Below are positions 1-12,548 of a DNA stretch of 64,000 nucleotides, one piece after another. The DNA is from Rehmannia glutinosa (taxonomy: Eukaryota > Streptophyta > Magnoliopsida > Lamiales > Orobanchaceae). Each line of letters starts with the position of its first letter. Within the stretch, counting starts at the first letter, position 1. Where the stretch lies: assembly GCA_016081115.2 (NCBI GenBank), contig JABTTQ020001774.1, forward strand, positions 620,001 through 684,000. Reading direction: 5' to 3'. Both the position numbers and the translations under genes were made by a program. The notes under the pieces were generated by a model, which was not told the DNA's origin, made no database searches, and worked only from the letters and a program-made list of their open reading frames with translations.

Positions 1-3000
1 GTCTAGACAAATATGAACAAAACCTCAAATGAAATAGAGTCAAATAGCAGCGGAAATAAAATACAAGTACGAATTACAACTTACAGTCCAACAAATATCC
101 AAATCTCATCCCAAGTACACAACTAAAGATAACAACTTATTAGTCAAAGGGTCCTACGCCGTTAGGTTACATCTTAAAAGGAAAGACAAAAATAAAATAG
201 TCCAATAATAGCAAACAATAGAAGGAACAAATACAAAGGCGAAATACGGAGAGATCACTCCGTAGCTTGATCGGCGTCGTCAACGAAATCTTCATCTGGC
301 CGTTAGAAAAATAGGAGGGGATGAGACAAAAATTCTCAGTGGATGGGGTGAACGTGTGCGAGTGTGGCGATATACGTAAATGCACGAAAGCTATTGTATG
401 AAAAATACGTGAGTCATGATGCGTGTTTCACACACAGTTCACAAGCGACTTGATATATATCTAAAATAATATACTTATACAGTTTTGATGAAAAAGTTCA
501 TGATCACATAGGCACTATGTGATTCAAGCAAGATAAATAGGATTGCGTACGGAAACTTAACGCCAATCCATGCAAGACAAGTAGCGGTTGTGTACGGATT
601 TGTAGCGCCAACCAAAGTAAACGGGTCCGAGAAACTCCAGAATTGTGTGGATCAGATAGCGATTCCTTCGTTCTTCCTTGTAACTCCTTGAGTAAGATGG
701 TTCAAGACCTGTCACCTTATCGCTTCATAGGCAAAGACAAATCCACAGTAGAGCTAGCTAGGCCCGGAATGTCATAATCATGATTATACCTCAAGTACTA
801 CAACCCGCTTTCCTTGGACAACTCCGTCCCTCAGTTGCGGGATTAGGACGATGGGGCCGGAGAGTGGAATAGCAGCCGAGCTGGTCGGTTCCATCCCTGA
901 CGTATCCATTCCGAGTGTGAGCTCGACACACCAAGTTGACTCAGACAGGAATATAATCATAAGTACAGGATGTCAACCCGACAGTCTAGTAATTTGGATG
1001 AAGATAATTACCGGGAGGATAAATAATCTTCGATAACTTGAAGAATTAGGTGGGACATAAGTCCTGTTGTAGATTTGAATTATTGTCAAAGGTGTATTTC
1101 CAGGTACATGGACTATATAAGTCCTGAAAATTTCATTTTGGTCCTCAAGTTTAGTATTTTACATTTTGGTCCCTCAAGTTTAGTAAAATTATTTTCTTAG
1201 CTTAAAACACTTGATTTTTGGAATACCTTTAAAATATGTATTTTCAAGTCCCTAAAAGTTAAATTTTCAAAATTTTAAATGGAGGGCTGGTATAGTTTCG
1301 AATTTTGCACTTTAGCCTTTGAACCTCCAAAATTTTACAAACTAGTCCTTGGGCTTTCAAAGGTTGATTTTATTTATCTCCAAACTTTTAAAACTTTATT
1401 AAAATATATAAATATAATTATTGAACTTGAGTATAGTCAAATTTCAAAAATTGCAGAGGGGTCTCTTAAGTTTTATTTTCATGCAATGAAGTCCACCAAT
1501 TTGCCATTTTTCCATTTTAAGTCCAAAAATTCAAATTTAATCAATTAAGCTTGACTTTTCCAGGTTATAAGGAAAATAATACATGAATAACAAGGTTCAT
1601 GAACATGCATATACATCTCATCCAAGAATTCATCAAATAAAGCAATAAATTGTACATGCATGCACCTAAATTGCAATAAATAGTATTTATGAGCAACACT
1701 TGAGAATTTTTGGAATTTAACACTTGAAATGAAAATGAAATACATTATATATATATATATATCTCAAGCTCTCAAAAAAAAAGACTACATGCATTTTAAA
1801 GAAAAACACTTAGGAGGTTGAAATATTTTTTTCACTCACCTTAAAATTTGGATTGTTGGTGAAAAAAAGGAAGAAATCACAACTTGAATTAAGCTCACTT
1901 AGGTCATCTCCTAAGTCAAGAATATAAAAAAAAGAGTTAGAAAAATTAAGGCTTGAATTAAGAAAAAAGAAGAAGGTGAAGAAGATGACAAATACTACCT
2001 TACCTTGTATAGTGGTCAATGTGAGTCAAGTAGAAACTTCAAAATTGAAGTTCTTGCTCACCCTTAAAGAAATCTTCTAAGGTCAGGCCCTATTTCTCAA
2101 AAATAAGAATAGGGTGCCAAAATTTGAAAATAGAAAGAAGAAGAAGAAAAGATGTACTATAACCCACTTTCTTACCTTGTAGTCCAATTCTTCATAAAAT
2201 TTTGAGGTCCTTGTCAAGATGATCACAAGGCTCTAATATCTTCCAGTGGTCTCTAAGTATACCTCAAACCAAAAATTAAACTTAGATTAGGAGGTGATGA
2301 GAATAAACTAGATGATATCAAAAATGGATTGAAGAAGAAATTTTTGTTATCTTGTAGGAGTAAGTTTTGAATTTTTTGAGGCGTAGATGGAGGAGCTCCT
2401 GTATTTTTTTTAAGTGTTTAAGAGTAGAAGAAGACAATATGTAGAGAGAGGTAGGAGGATTTTTTGAGAGAAGGAGGAGAATTGCTAACAAGAGAGAGGG
2501 AAAAGTTGGTGAAAATGAACAAATTGTTGCACAAAAATGACCTTATGGCCAATCACAGTCAAGAGAGGGAGAGGGGAATTTTTTTTTCTTGGTCAAGGCT
2601 TGAATTGTGTCTCTTGCATGAGGACAATATCCAAGTCAAGGTATGGGCTTAATTGTCTGGGAATTGGTGAAGTATGGGTGTTGATGAAGAATAAGGAGAA
2701 TGTTGGGTGAGTGGGAATATGTTGTACACATGGCCGTCCACTCTATGCTTGTATGTGGTATCCACATATTTTTTTTTGGTCCCAAAATTGATGTTAATAG
2801 GTGTATAATATCAATCTCCAATAATTAATAGTGATTCCCATAATCACTTATAAGTCTCATGATCACTTATTTTAAATCAAATTCTTATTTCTATAGGATG
2901 TAAGTCTCTAAAATAAATGGTCTCTTAAAATTATAAGGTGTCTAATAAATACACAAATAATAATAATGATCAATCAAGTGATCATTAAATGTGAAATAGA

Positions 3001-3174
3001 AATAATAAATGATCATTAATCACAAGCAATTGATCAAATAAATAAAAAATTAAATTAAATGCGAAAAATATATTATTAATATTTATCCGTCAAAGTGACG
3101 CGATAAAGTAGTCAAATTAATACATAGACGATAAGTGAAGTAAATACACGCTCGAAAAATTAAGGGCTTTCACA
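1..3174 (-). repeat. Probable LTR-like retroelement sequence, no gene seen
   Basis: No open frame here resembles a protein. The stretch has tracts common in plant LTRs, such as repeated 'ttttggtcc(c)tcaagttta' phrases near 1135-1190 and an A/G-rich region at 1920-2600. Read on the minus strand, a possible LTR start (TGTGAAAGCCCTTAATTTT) lies at 3174, and the sequence changes to plain AT-rich spacer beyond it. A long Ty3/gypsy-type LTR would fit the length and the start, but I see no polypurine tract, primer site or matching second LTR. The left end runs out of the window. Short frames such as 851-1036 are judged chance. Confidence 0.3.
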
Positions 3175-4447
3175 TGTCCAGTAGCCCGATTGCTTTATTT
3201 TTAAAGCCCATTACAAACTACAAAATAATAATTAACTATTTATTATATTTTTTATTTATTATGATTTTTTCATTTTATATATGCAACATGGGTGCCAAAC
3301 TAGAAATTCCAAAAACAAATGGTTAATTTGATATATTATACGGCAAAAACCAAAAAAAATGTTAATTTTTTTTTCAAAAAACGATAAACATAATAATGCA
3401 GTACAGATTTGGAAAGCTAATTTTACATAGTTTAATTATTTAAAAAGTGAATATTTAAAGAAAATTGACTACCAAAAATAATGAAATACCAAATATTTAT
3501 CACTTCTTATTTTTACATATATTTTATTACTATTTATAATAACTACAAATGGCCGGGAAAAATTCAACATACTATTTCCAACGACTTCTCTTTATATATA
3601 TATATATATATGCATTATACTTGAAAGGGGATACGTGAATGGTTTTTTTATATATGTAACAGTGAATTATTATAGCTCTAATATGATTAACTCTTTTGTT
3701 TTTTGTAGGTTTATTTAGCGTTATTTTGTCTATGACATTAACTACAATTGATATCCAGAGGGAGGAAAAGATGTCAGGAGGTTGAAATATTTTTGTTGGA
3801 CGTGTCTTCATTATTAATATCAACCGGACTGGAGCTCTTAATATTTTAAATCCCTCCGTATTGCACACTACATATTGTACACGGATCACACAATTTCCAA
3901 ACTTCTTGTTGTACTTCTTTGTGTGTCAAACCCAGTGTTGGATCTATATCTATATATATATATATATAATAGAGACTAGAAACCTTTTTCCCGCCTAAAC
4001 CACCTTACTAAAAAAAGTAATAAAAATCTTGTGACAAATAAGAATTAATAACTGATTTGGGTTTCGTTAATTTTGGTAGTCAATGATTATTGTGCCAACA
4101 ATATTTATATTTCCTTTATATAAATACCTTTTTGAAATTATACAAAAATAAGATGGAGTAAAATTAACTTTCTAAGTCTATGTGTACTGCATTAATTATT
4201 ATATTTGCTCTTTTCTTTTTCTTTTTAAATTTTAATAATTATTTTGTTTTTATCCATTTTTGACGTATAATATATCTAATTAATCATATTTTTACGGACT
4301 TCAGTTTGACACCCATATTGCATTTATACAATAAAAAATAAATATAAAAATAAAAATATAAGATATATTTACTCATTATTTTGTAACTGTTTTAAAAATT
4401 ACGTATTCGGGCTATTGAATATCAATTTGTATATTATGTACTTTAGC

Positions 4448-4481
<34 letters not shown>

Positions 4482-4507
4482 GTTATTTGGGCTTAGTCCA
4501 TTTTTGC
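3175..4507. other. AT-rich intergenic spacer with (TA)n tracts
   Basis: No coding sequence is recognisable. Simple TA tracts occur near 3594-3611, 3945-3968 and 4451-4478. The stretch ends where the retrotransposon fragment begins at about 4508. Confidence 0.6.
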
Positions 4508-5633
4508 TACAAATGTAGGATTCAACATGGGTGTATGCCAGATCAAGGATGCTGAATCAAATGAAGTTGTGCTATCAGGAACAAAACAGAAAAACATGTT
4601 TGCTAGCAAAGAGTACAATCGAATAAAGTTGGATGTGGCACAAAAAGCTGAGTCACCTGAATTTCAAGACAATCAACAAGCTTGTAAGGAGTCATCTTGT
4701 GGAAGGATTGCCAGACTCAGTTTACAAGTAGGAAAGCATTTGTGATGCATGCCAGATGGGAAAACAAATCAAGTCTTCATTCAAGGATAAACCAAGTCCT
4801 TCTTCAACCAGGATCTTGCATGTATTGCATATGGATTTATTTGGTCCTGTTGAACCAGCTAGTATCAGTGGAAAGAAATACACCTTAGTGGTGGTCGATG
4901 ATTACTCAAGATACAAATGGACCATTTTATGTGTAAAAAGAAGGAAACTTTACAGAAACTTCAACAACTTATGAGGAGAGTTCAAAATGAGAAGAGTCAA
5001 ACCATTATCAAGATAAGGTCTGACAGAGGAACTGAGTTTGTCAATGGGATTATAACTCAGTATTGCACAGAGAATGATATTCCTCATGAGTTATTAGCAG
5101 AATGGAGTGGCTGAAAGAAGAAACAAAACCCTCAAGGAAGCTGTAAGGACCATGTTTGCTGAAGCTGGATTGCCTAAGAGATTTCGGGCTGAAGCCATTA
5201 ATACTGCCTGCTACACTCAGAATAGGTGTATGACCAATAAGCAGCTGTCCAAAACCCCCTATGAAATTTGGACTGGAAAGAAGCCAAATGTTGGATATTT
5301 TCATATCTTTGGATATTAGTGATTCATTCACAATAATGGCAAAGACAACTTGAAAGCATTTGATGCTAAATCTAAGGTATCTTTTTGGGATACTCTATTT
5401 AGAGTAAAGCTTTCAGAGTGTTGAACAAGAGGACTATGGTCACAAAAGAGTCTATCCATGTGGTTTTTGATGAACCTATTGTTAATGGTGAAGACATTGA
5501 TAAGTTAGCTGACAAGATGAATCATCCAACTATTCAAAAGACATTGATGAGTTAGCTGATAAGATGAATCAGTGAACTATTCAGAAGAGTCCATATGTTA
5601 AGGCAGATATCAGCTGATAAAATGACTTATATG
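4508..5633 (+). pseudogene. Ty1/copia (Sirevirus-like) pol fragment: pre-integrase and integrase core
   Basis: Broken frames give, in order, the end of the GAG-pre-integrase zone (GKQIKSSFKDKPSPSST), the first catalytic region (HMDLFGPVEPAS, then VVVDDYSRY), the second region (IRSDRGTEFVNG) and the integrase C-terminal stretch (AGLPKRFRAEAINTACYTQN). Integrase would insert the cDNA copy. The fragment is colinear with 22580-21440 of the minus-strand copy. It has several frameshifts, including one near 4975 and an in-frame stop at about 5317. Reverse transcriptase and RNase H are absent: the sequence passes within a few tens of bases at about 5610-5690 from the integrase tail to the leader of the extra ORF. 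This is therefore an internally deleted, 5'-truncated element. Confidence 0.85.
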
Positions 5634-5639
5634 GCTAGT

Positions 5640-6091
5640 CAGTTGTATCGAGTTAGCTGGACAACCGAGTTATTATTCAGTCGAGTTAATGGAAGAGTGA
5701 AGCAGAGTCAAGTCATAAATGAAGAAAGCTGAGTCATTTATTAGCTAAGTGACAAAACACAGTCATTTTCTGTGAGCGGGAATTTTTTTGGGCTTGGCGT
5801 CAGCGACAATTAATAATGCCAGTAAAAGCCTGCGACAATCTATCCATGATTGGATATAAATATTGTTGCATTTATTGCAGGAAAATTAATGCGGTTTCCA
5901 AACATGATCTCAACCATTGATCTGTTTTAATCTTTTCAAATTCTAAAAACCGTCCTTTCAAGTCCCTTATATTGAGCAATTTGATTTTCTCTCTCCTCAC
6001 ACTTACACTCTTACTATCAAAGAAATCCGAGTTTTTCTCTCTACGAAGAAGTTCAAACCCTAGTTTTCATTTCTCAAGATCAAGACTTAAA
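5640..6091 (+). other. Leader between pol and the extra 3' ORF of family A
   Basis: This noncoding stretch has counterparts upstream of the extra ORF in two other copies (19132-19570 and 32047-32330, both minus strand). Shared phrases include 'gtgacaaaacacagtc' and 'gcattaattttcc'. Its repeated presence just before the ATG suggests a subgenomic promoter or leader for the ORF; that role is inference. Confidence 0.5.
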
Positions 6092-9000
6092 ATGGCACCA
6101 ACATACGATTACGCTAAGCTTGCTGAGAAGATCCATACCGATGCGACTATTGAATTCGAAGGCCTTATCCAACAGGGTGTTGACAAGAAGTTGGCTAAGA
6201 AAATCGCGAAGAAACTTGAGAAAGTTGGACTCAAGAATTTTCTAACTATGGAGTTTTCTCATACCTACCTTGAAAAAGTTACCTTGTACTACGTGAATGC
6301 TGAGGTCCACGATGATGAAATTCGCTCATCTGTCAACCACAAGAAATTTAAGTTGACTGCTGCTGACCTAGCTGAACACTATTTTCTCCCTACCAGTGTT
6401 TTGAAGGAGTTAAATGGTAAGGACGTGGATTTGGTTGCTGCTTGGAAGGAAATAGCCAAGCCCGAGGTTGCTGCGAAACCAAACTACTCAGCTTTGAAGA
6501 AGCTGATTAAGGAGGAATAACACAAGCTTATAGATGTGGTAGCAAAGTGTATTGATATGAAGTTCGGCTCATTCAATCAGCTTTCAGCCTAAGCTGATTG
6601 TGATGGTGGCCATTATGGAGGAAAATGAGGTTAACTGGGCAAAGTTCGTGTTCGGTAAGTTGTGCCAGAATGTGCTAAACATGAAGGTTGGTTAAGATGG
6701 GAAGTTTTCCAGCTCACTAGGATATGGCCTGTCTCTAGGCCATCCAATGGAAAAGAAAGTTGTTCCTCTCCGCAATGGAAAAATCTTTCACGCGAAGAAA
6801 AGATGTTTAAATCCAACCTCTTCGGTGCCCAGAGGCAGGCCCATGCAAAGAAGTCCGCAACTTCCAAGGGGGAATCAGATGAGCATGTCCCCCAGGACAT
6901 AATCAAGTTTTCGCCAAAGCCCTCGACGATCCCGCCTTGATAGTCCAAAAAAGATAACTTGATTGTGCCTCGCAAGCCAGCTGCAAAGAAGCAGAAGATA
7001 GGGGAGACAAATTTTACAGCTATGGAACCAGAAAATGATGAGGCTGAGATTTCTCTGGAAAGAAAAACCAGGAGGAGACTGGTGAAGAAGTCTGATTAAG
7101 CTGCTGAGCCAGCTGAGTTGGGAACTGCTGAGAAGGAAGAAGCTGATGTTGAGAAGCAGAAGATAGTAAAGGATGGAGATGTTTGAAAACACTGAGAAAG
7201 AATCTCAGGCAGCTGCTTAACCACATACATAAGAACAAGAGACACCTGTCAGCCAAACAGCTAAAACATCAGAAAAAGACACATCTGAGACGAGGCAAGA
7301 AGAGTTAGATGTGACATCCCCTCAGACTGATGCAATTGTTGTTGAGGAAGTCAAGACTGCTGAAGAGCATATGCAATAGGATGATGATGATGACCTTCAA
7401 ATCTTATCCCTGCATATCCAGACCTTCAAGAAAGACTACGCATATGGAGGGCCTGGAAGCTAAGTGTGGCCCGATATCAGTTCGAAATGCATGAGTACAT
7501 AGGGAGGAAGAATACCTCCTAGAGTTTTTGGAAAATGTTGCTATTTGCCTTTCTCTCGATGAAGATTTTTACACGACCATTCTTTATGAGAAGAAGGATG
7601 AGGAAAAGCTCAAGAAGATTGAGAAGGCCAAGGCAGTTGAGGAATCCGTAAAACCTCACTCTTGTCCTTTCACTAATGTTCCTGAAAGTGCCTTGCAAAG
7701 TGTGGGCGACAATGATATGGAAGTGGTGGATGCAGTTAACCCAATCGAGAAGGCTGAGCTGCATCAAGCACTGAAAGAGTCTAAGGAGATGCATGAGCAA
7801 TCATTTCTCAGGGGCCCATGAGAATCATCCTATATCTCTCCTACCCCTGATATTCTTGAAGTGGTGAGGATAATCAACGCCTCTGCCTCACTAGCACATT
7901 CTGAAGGACTCACCAATGAGACTGGCGATGAAGCTAGGGACGAAGATGTAGTGGGAAACTTAGCTGAGCCAAACCTTGTGAAAGTTGTTGATACACCTTT
8001 CCAGACGGCTGACAACTCAAAAGGAATAGCCGAGTCTCAAGTGTCAGTTGACCCCGCAGATCGTGTTTCAACTGGTGCGCCCGCTGAAGGGGAAACTGAA
8101 CACACCACATCTGGGTTGGAGGAAGTTGTGGGAGACCTCACTAAATTGAAGTTAGGAGTCAAAAGTGAGACTGAAAAATAATAATAGAGGGGGATTGACA
8201 ACACTCAGATGGATCAGACTGTCTCAACTAAAATTCCAACTGCACTGTAGGCCAAGGAAGTTGCTGAGTCAACCGAGGCAAATGATGGACAACAGACCAT
8301 GGCATTTGAGACTGTTGGTCATGAAAGTGCAATCCTAGAGGTTGAGACCTCGAAGGATGCCAACGTCCAAGAGCCTAATGCAGCTCTGTCTGCAAAAGGG
8401 ATAGTTGAAGGCCTTACGGCAGTTCAAACTGCTATTAAGGTCACTGAAGGCCTTAAGGAGGTTGAGACTTTCTTGGGTGTTGCAATGGAGAAAGGAAAGT
8501 TGCATGTTTCTGTAAAGGCAAGAAATCAACGCTTTACATGACTTTGATGATAATGTGTCAGTTGAGTTCTTGGACACTGACAACGAAGCTGAGTCCACCC
8601 CCAAAGATCAAACTATAGAGGACCTAGTTATTAAGGAACGAGTGGAACAATTGAATAAGGCACGTGAGGAGGCTGCCTTATCCAAATTTCAATTGGTTGA
8701 TGGCCCACCTCCTATGGTGCCATCACAAACACATGATGCTGCTAAGGCGGCTGAGGCCAAGGATACTCAAAAGAAAGCATCTACTGAATCCAACGAAGTT
8801 GTTGAGACAATTGAGGATCAGTCAGCTCCACAGGTTATCATAGCTGCGACTACTGATGAAGCTCCCACAGCTGAGGCACAAAGAGTTGAAGGAAGTCAGG
8901 GGAACAAAGGAAAGACTCCCAAAGGAGGAGTGGGAGATGTTCCTGAAGTCCTTAGTGATCTGTTTTCTGATTATTTTCTATTTGTGGAGGAGGTTCCGCT

Positions 9001-9655
9001 GGAAACCAATACTACTGAGAAATGTGAAAATTACACTGTCAACATAGATCCAGAAGAGTTCATTGGTCCGGATGATTTAAAGGTTGTGCCTTTTGGCTTT
9101 GATTTTTCATTTGTATTACGGAAGATCGGTCGATTGAGGCGAGACTTGAAAAAGCCTTCAAGGCTATGTGTTCTGAGACATAATTTATGGAAAGAAGCCT
9201 TGTTGTGCTCAACCAAAAGTCAGACAACCTTGATGCTATGATTTCTGGAGATATCAGAGGAACAGTTATCAGAATTCGCGAATGGACTATGCAAACCAAA
9301 GCACTGAGAAGAGATCAAGTCAGCTATTTCAAATCACTCTTTGCAAAACTGGTGATTTGGATTGGTAACCAGGCTTAGTTCTAGTAGAGACATCGAGACC
9401 ACATCTTTCGAATGGACCAGGCACATAAGACTGACATAGAGTTGTTGAAGGCTCAATATAAGAAGGATCTTCAGAACATGGAGAGCACTGCGAGCTGAAA
9501 TGATGATTATGAATGTAGAGATGAACGCTCTAAGATCTGAACAACGAGCAGCTTACTCAGTCACACATGAGAAGTCGGATAAACTTCTAATTCAAGCTCC
9601 TCAAACCTCTCTAGTTGGTGATGATGCCAAAAAGGGGGGAAATGAAGGCAGTAGT
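6092..9655 (+). pseudogene. Env-like / 'plant transposon protein'-type extra ORF, family A copy 1
   Basis: This is the additional ORF between pol and the 3' LTR. The start at 6092 (MAPTYDYAKLAEKI) is chosen because the minus-strand copies begin at the matching place (MEASYDFVRM, MAPSYDLVKM). The N-terminal domain has FSHTYLEKVTLYYVNAEVHD, then RSSVNHKKFKLTAADLAEHY, resembling the plant transposon-protein module. A long acidic, Thr/Glu/Val-rich middle follows. A conserved C-terminal block (ISGDIRGTVIRIREW) lies at about 9240-9285. A Tyr codon has become TAA at 6518-6520 and frameshifts follow, so it is not functional. The last part found in other copies (RG-rich plus Arg/Lys/Glu coiled coil) is deleted: the frame stops at a DDAKKGG region just before the LTR. 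The function of such ORFs is unproven; env-like is a positional name. Confidence 0.75.
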
Positions 9656-9663
9656 AAGGGGGA

Positions 9664-10304
9664 TGTTAGGAAATTTATTGTTAAGAGTTTGAGGATACCA
9701 TGTAAAACTTAGAATAGGAAGTTGGCACCCCATTTTCCTTGTATTTTTTTGTTGTAATATATACATCTAAAAGAGCTGAGTGAAGTTAGCTATGTCGAAG
9801 AATACAAGAAGTCAACTAAAGACAAGAGTGAAGACCTAGCTGTGTGTCAGCTGAGTATGGTCAAGATGGAAGGCAAAGACTCGACTGAAGGAGATCCAAC
9901 TGAGGAACAACTGTGTAAAGGATGTGGAAGTGTAAATCAAGTCGGAAAGAGCCAAGTCTAACGAGTTGAATTCACAATTGAGTCATTCCTTATATGATTA
10001 GAGCAGACTCAAGTCAATGGGGTAAGAGTAGCGATCAAGTTAAGACGATCGACATTGATCCGTTGGAAGGAAGTCAAGGATATTACTCGATATACTAATA
10101 AGTCCAAGCTGCTCTGTCTTAAAGTGTTTGGCCTAGAAATATGCAAAAGGAATAAACCAATGGGAAACACTGAAGCATGTGTCAGGCCCTGTAAAACTGC
10201 AGAGTCATTTAATACGAGGAAGGGTCAACATCACAATGCTGCAGGCCAAAAAAAGACAAGCCAACGAACAAGAAAGTGTCATTTGAAAATAGCATATCTC
10301 TTCA
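9664..10304 (+). repeat. Truncated family A LTR (5' part), plus strand
   Basis: It begins TGTTAGGAAATTTATTG, the canonical family A LTR start, and stays colinear with the LTRs at 32656 and 55989 up to 'agcatatctcttca'. There it joins an oppositely oriented LTR. It is the 3' LTR of copy 1. The TATA region and everything after it are missing. Confidence 0.85.
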
Positions 10305-11694
10305 TTAGAAGGGGGGATTGAATAAACCTTACCAAATTTTGATTTAGTCATTTTCAATATTTTCAGAGTTACACAAATCAGCTTAGTCCTTGAGGGACAG
10401 CTAGGTTGTCTTACACAGCAAAGTTACCCAGTCAAACTCAGCTAGTATCAGCTAACACTTAACTTAACAGTTGATTTGGTTTTTGTTCAGCGGAAGACTT
10501 TTCACCCTTGTTGTTTTAAACATGTTTTTCAACACTTGTTTTTAGCAATGTTATTATCAGTTGAGTTTAGCAATTATAACTTAACATATGAAAGAAATTA
10601 AATTGTTGTAAGTAAATATGACACAAGCAATTTTATAGTGCTTTGAGGATGGGGTAATTCCTCTAATCCACTCTTCTCCAACTCCTAGATGAATCCAGTA
10701 AGTAACAGATCTTGGTTACAAAGCACTCAACGGTCCGAGTCAGCCTTGATCACACAGCTGGCTACTCTTGGGACTCAGCTTCTTTACAAAACAGCTGTCT
10801 TGCTACTTCAGCTCCCTTGAACTCTTGGAATTGATCACACAGCCTTCCAACGAGCCCAAAGCTTCTGGTTCGAACTTGAACCTTCCTAGTTTTCCTTCAA
10901 CCTCAGAGAGTATACCCTTTTGTTCTTCAAACAGTTTCCTCTTCAACTTGATGAAGTAATATTTCCTTCACTGAGTGTTTTGGATTGAGTTCCTTCGATT
11001 TTAGGCTTGAGGATTATCTTTGAAAGCTTGAGAGTATTTGCAGGTTTGCTTGAATGCTTAATAGTCTTATGAATTTCGTATCTTCTCTGACTTGCTTCCT
11101 CAGCCTTTTATAGTGAAGATTTGAAAATGTGTTCGTTGAAGAGATAGACATATATTTCAAATCCCACTCATAGGTTGTTGGCGTGTTTTGTCCTTGCAGC
11201 ATTTATGAGGATCATACCATGATTTTAATGCACTGCAACCTTTCCTTGGTCTCTGCAGATTTTCAGGTATATCCTATTGGATCCTTGATTTTTGCACTCT
11301 TTCACCAAAACAGCTTTATTGATGGCAACCTGACACAGGCCTATTTCAAGCAAAACCTAGACTTGTGTTGAGAACGGATCTCTATCAGCTTTCTTCAAGT
11401 CTTGTCTACTACAAACCCCTTTGACATTTGATTCCAATCATTTTAGAATGACTTAGCTGTCAGTCAGCTGACTGAGACAACTTTTCTGTCACTTGACTGA
11501 TTCTTCACTTGGCTTCACACACCTGGGTCTTCTCTTCAATCTTCAGTCGACTCCTGTAATCTTCAACTTAGCTGACTTCAACTCAGCTCATGCAGTCCTA
11601 TCTATTACAAGTTGAATTACAAAGATGGTGTGCTAACTTCCTATTCTAAGTTTTACATGGTATCTTCAAAATCTAAACATAAATTTTCCTAACA
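10305..11694 (-). repeat. Family A 3' LTR of an outer minus-strand element
   Basis: On the minus strand it starts TGTTAGGAAAATTTATG at 11694 and runs to the inverted junction at 10305. About the last 30 bases of the LTR (the part ending CTTGGGACCTACA) are lost. A CTATAAAAGG-type TATA box is present near 11106-11115. It is preceded on the minus strand by the polypurine tract AAAAAGGGGGAAAT. Confidence 0.8.
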
Positions 11695-12548
11695 ATTTCC
11701 CCCTTTTTGATGATCCCAGAACTTATATAATTACAGCAATATAAGCAGTGCAGTAACAAACAATGTATGTGTAGAATATGTCAATTTTATTAATCATATC
11801 ATTCTTATACTTTACAAACGCACATTAGAAAGTTGTTACAAAATATACCACATACATTGTATCAGAGCTATACTATCTATACAATTGTATCAGAGCTTAT
11901 TATAGAACAAAAGTACAATAGGTATCAAAGCAATATGATATTAAAATAGTACTTAAAACTTTTGTATTTACAGTTAAGTAAAATACACTGAAGGGGTTTC
12001 AGCCGTCTTCAATGCCTCGGCTGCTTCCTTCTTCTCTCCTCTTCTTTAGCTCTCTTCCACTTTCTTTCTTCTTCTTCTTCCCTTTTTCTCTTCTCATAAG
12101 CTCTTTTAGTAGTAGGGTCCTCCCTCCGGTGCCTTTCTTCCCACTCTCGATTTACACTCTCGTTCTTAGCTTCTTGTCTTCTTCTAGCCTCCTCATTCTT
12201 GCACTCCACTTCCATATTTGCAAGAGTGTCGAACCTAGCCCAGTAGTTGATTCCTTTATTATGTGGATCAACGTACCTTACATCTTTAGGTCTTGGCTGC
12301 GGTGGAGTGCGTTTGCCTCTTCCACCACTCCCAAACCTTCATCTTCCTCGATAAGACTCAGCTTCTCCTCTAGGAGTGTACGATGAGTGTCTTCCCATTG
12401 ATTGTCTACTAGAACTTTGCTGCTTCTCAGCTGATTTGCATAAGTCGAGTCATTTCTCCCCATACAAGTCCCACGCTTGAGGTAGAGTCACCTTCTTGAA
12501 AAACCTTCAGCCTCTACAGTTTGAAATTCCTCTAGTGATATAGGTTCA
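11695..12548 (-). pseudogene. 3' end of the family A extra ORF plus polypurine tract
   Basis: On the minus strand this carries the C-terminal part of the extra ORF, including a highly charged segment (residues such as EWEERHRREDPTTKRAYEK at 12215-12009). It ends in an Arg/Lys/Glu-rich coiled-coil-like tail, then about 300 noncoding bases and the polypurine tract at 11695-11708. It is interrupted at 12548 by the LTR of the nearly complete nested element and resumes at 25608. About 135 bases that copy 2 has at 14955-15088 are missing at the interruption. Confidence 0.75.

Noticed and set aside
851..1036. Possible short protein in the first kilobase
   Set aside because: No recognisable motif, no support from context, and the flanking sequence looks like LTR material.
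5972..6091. An upstream start (MSNLIFSLLTLTLLL) acting as a signal peptide for the extra ORF
   Set aside because: It is tempting for an env-like protein, but the other copies begin at the position of 6092 and their upstream regions do not keep this frame.
12012..12386. Plus-strand 124-aa frame rich in Ser/Phe/Leu
   Set aside because: It is the antisense of the charged tail of the extra ORF, which is conserved in frame with other copies on the minus strand.
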